NCBI GenBank assembly: GCA_020849935.1
Contig: JADZFJ010000459.1
Span: 1-5,308 of the forward strand
Reading direction: 5' to 3'
Origin: Crocinitomix sp.
GTDB lineage: Bacteria; Bacteroidota; Bacteroidia; Flavobacteriales_D; Crocinitomicaceae
Length of the DNA stretch: 5,308 nt
The position numbers and the translations under genes were made by a program. Positions within the stretch are counted from its first letter, which is position 1, and every line of letters starts with the position of its first letter. Below, piece after piece: positions 4,191 through 5,308 of the stretch. The notes beneath the pieces were generated by a model. That model was not told where the DNA came from, made no database searches, and saw nothing but the letters and a program-made list of their open reading frames with translations.

Positions 4191-5308
4191 TTATATTCGC
4201 ACTCCAATCAGCACAATATCGTCCGTTTGATCTTCATTCCCTTTCCAGTCCAAAAAAACATCTTCTAATCGCGTGTGTTGATCCGCCATTGGAAGGTGGT
4301 TAATTTCAGCTAATAATTTTGTCAAACGTTTGCGCAAGAATTTTTTATCCTTTTCTCCCCCAAATTGATCCACATAACCATCCGTGGTCAAATAAACCAT
4401 ATCTCCAACCTCAATATCAATGGTAATTGGCACAAACGGCGCCATATTTGAGCTATAACCGATGTGTTGTTTATCCCCAGCAATTTCAATCACTTCATTT
4501 TGACGCACCAAATAACAAGACATATTTGCGCCAGAAAAATAAAGTTCTTTTTTCGCACGACTTAGGACACAAAACGCAGCATCCATTCCATCTAAAATAT
4601 ACTTCGAAGGATTAGATCGAAATAACCTAATCAATTTTTCCCGAACAAAATCAAGTGCTTGCGCAGGGGTTTGAATTCTTGGATTGGTAATTGATTCAGT
4701 CAACAATCCACTACAAAGCAAACTCAACAATCCACCTGGTACCCCATGTCCTGTGCAATCTCCCACCACAAAAACTGGACATACCTCCCCATCTTGCAAA
4801 TGAACCTCATCAATTAAATACAAATCGCCGCTCAACACATCTTTTGACCGATATAAAACAAAGGATTCAGGCAAAATTCGTTTCACCTCGGTTGGAGTTG
4901 GCAGGGTTGATTCTTGAATGTTTTTAGCGTAATGGATACTTTGACTTATCTCTGTATTTTGTTGATAAATAATATCATACGCTACCTTTATTTTAGTAAT
5001 ATCTCTACAAATCCCTGAAATACTCACTGTTTTACCCTTGCTATCTTTTATAGCAAACCAATCCTCATTAATCCAACGAATTCCACCATCAATCATTAAA
5101 CCATATTCAATATTGGCGTTTTCACCATTTCTCAACTTTTCATGCATTTCTGACATCAAAATTTGATCCTCGGCACTTAAAAATTCTTTGGCGAAATTCT
5201 TTCCTTCATAAAAATATGCTGGATCAACAGAAAGTACAGTTTCACAATTAGAACTAATGTAATCGTATTGTCCAGAAACCACGTCAAATAGAAAAAACAC
5301 GTCGTTAA
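4191..5308 (-). CDS. PAS-domain SpoIIE-type (PP2C) protein serine/threonine phosphatase, N-terminus outside window
   Basis: The frame is open through the right edge. A GTG at 5300 gives 369 residues, but the codons before it (encoding ND) extend the PAS sequence, so the true start lies outside. Numbering from the GTG, residues 1 to about 103 are a PAS domain with its PAC end (GGIRWINEDW, then GICRDIT), which senses a ligand or binds a partner. About 104-130 is a linker helix leading into the standard ISQSIHYAKNIQ entry of SpoIIE-like phosphatases. The catalytic domain shows KDVLSGDLY (Asp159), GDCTGHGVPGG (Asp181), DGMDAAF (237-243), TTDGYVDQFGG (Asp307) and QTDDIVL (Asp360, Asp361). All acidic positions expected to hold Mn or Mg are present, so it should be active. 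Such enzymes commonly dephosphorylate STAS-type anti-anti-sigma proteins; no partner gene is visible here. No membrane segment is seen in this part. No obvious terminator follows its stop. Confidence 0.95.
   Translation of the reverse strand, partial: NDVFFLFDVVSGQYDYISSNCETVLSVDPAYFYEGKNFAKEFLSAEDQILMSEMHEKLRNGENANIEYGLMIDGGIRWINEDWFAIKDSKGKTVSISGICRDITKIKVAYDIIYQQNTEISQSIHYAKNIQESTLPTPTEVKRILPESFVLYRSKDVLSGDLYLIDEVHLQDGEVCPVFVVGDCTGHGVPGGLLSLLCSGLLTESITNPRIQTPAQALDFVREKLIRLFRSNPSKYILDGMDAAFCVLSRAKKELYFSGANMSCYLVRQNEVIEIAGDKQHIGYSSNMAPFVPITIDIEVGDMVYLTTDGYVDQFGGEKDKKFLRKRLTKLLAEINHLPMADQHTRLEDVFLDWKGNEDQTDDIVLIGVRI

Noticed and set aside
4427..4927. Two short plus-strand open frames (4427-4615 and 4691-4927)
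   Set aside because: Both are antisense to the catalytic domain of the SpoIIE-type phosphatase and show no protein-like features.
5298..5300. GTG as the start of the PAS-phosphatase
   Set aside because: The preceding codons are open to the window edge and continue the PAS sequence, so the start lies outside.

Overview
The window reads as chromosomal DNA of a Bacteroidota bacterium, most likely Flavobacteriia-like. The base composition is strongly AT-rich. Start codons are preceded by A-rich stretches rather than Shine-Dalgarno sequences. The clearest promoter is an exact Bacteroidota sigma-type match (TTTG, 19-nt spacer, TACATTTG). The gene families also fit: a PAS plus SpoIIE-type phosphatase, a leucine-rich repeat protein, a DCC-family protein and small secreted proteins. 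The genus cannot be named from the sequence alone.

Layout, left to right. The + strand starts with the C-terminal end of a leucine-rich repeat protein (1-432), followed by a secreted protein of unknown function with an acidic, calcium-loop-like motif and nine cysteines (498-1394). A gene-poor AT-rich stretch of about 480 bases follows. It holds three inverted repeats, a well-formed promoter and, directly downstream of it, a compact GC-richer hairpin with a GAAA tetraloop and a T-rich tail. This is the best candidate here for an undescribed or poorly described element: a small structured RNA or RNA leader, possibly a Flavo-1-type RNA or a REP-like palindrome. Next is an HD-superfamily predicted metal-dependent phosphohydrolase (1877-2413). 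Its coding similarity appears to start upstream of any canonical start codon.

On the minus strand, convergent with the HD gene, lies elbB (2431-3114), a DJ-1/PfpI-like protein. Divergent from elbB is a DCC-family (DUF393) protein with a DGDCGFC motif (3157-3564). A bidirectional-looking hairpin terminator (about 3563-3617) separates it from a convergent small secreted protein with a poly-glutamate tail and a lipobox-like signal peptide lacking its cysteine (3643-4038). The window ends in a PAS-SpoIIE/PP2C phosphatase on the minus strand (4191-5308), whose N-terminus lies beyond the right edge.

The genes do not form an obvious pathway or defence system. They look like ordinary single-gene units with frequent strand changes. 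No tRNA, rRNA, CRISPR array, transposase or integrase was seen. The interest lies in the intergenic RNA candidate, the odd start of the HD gene and the small acidic secreted protein.
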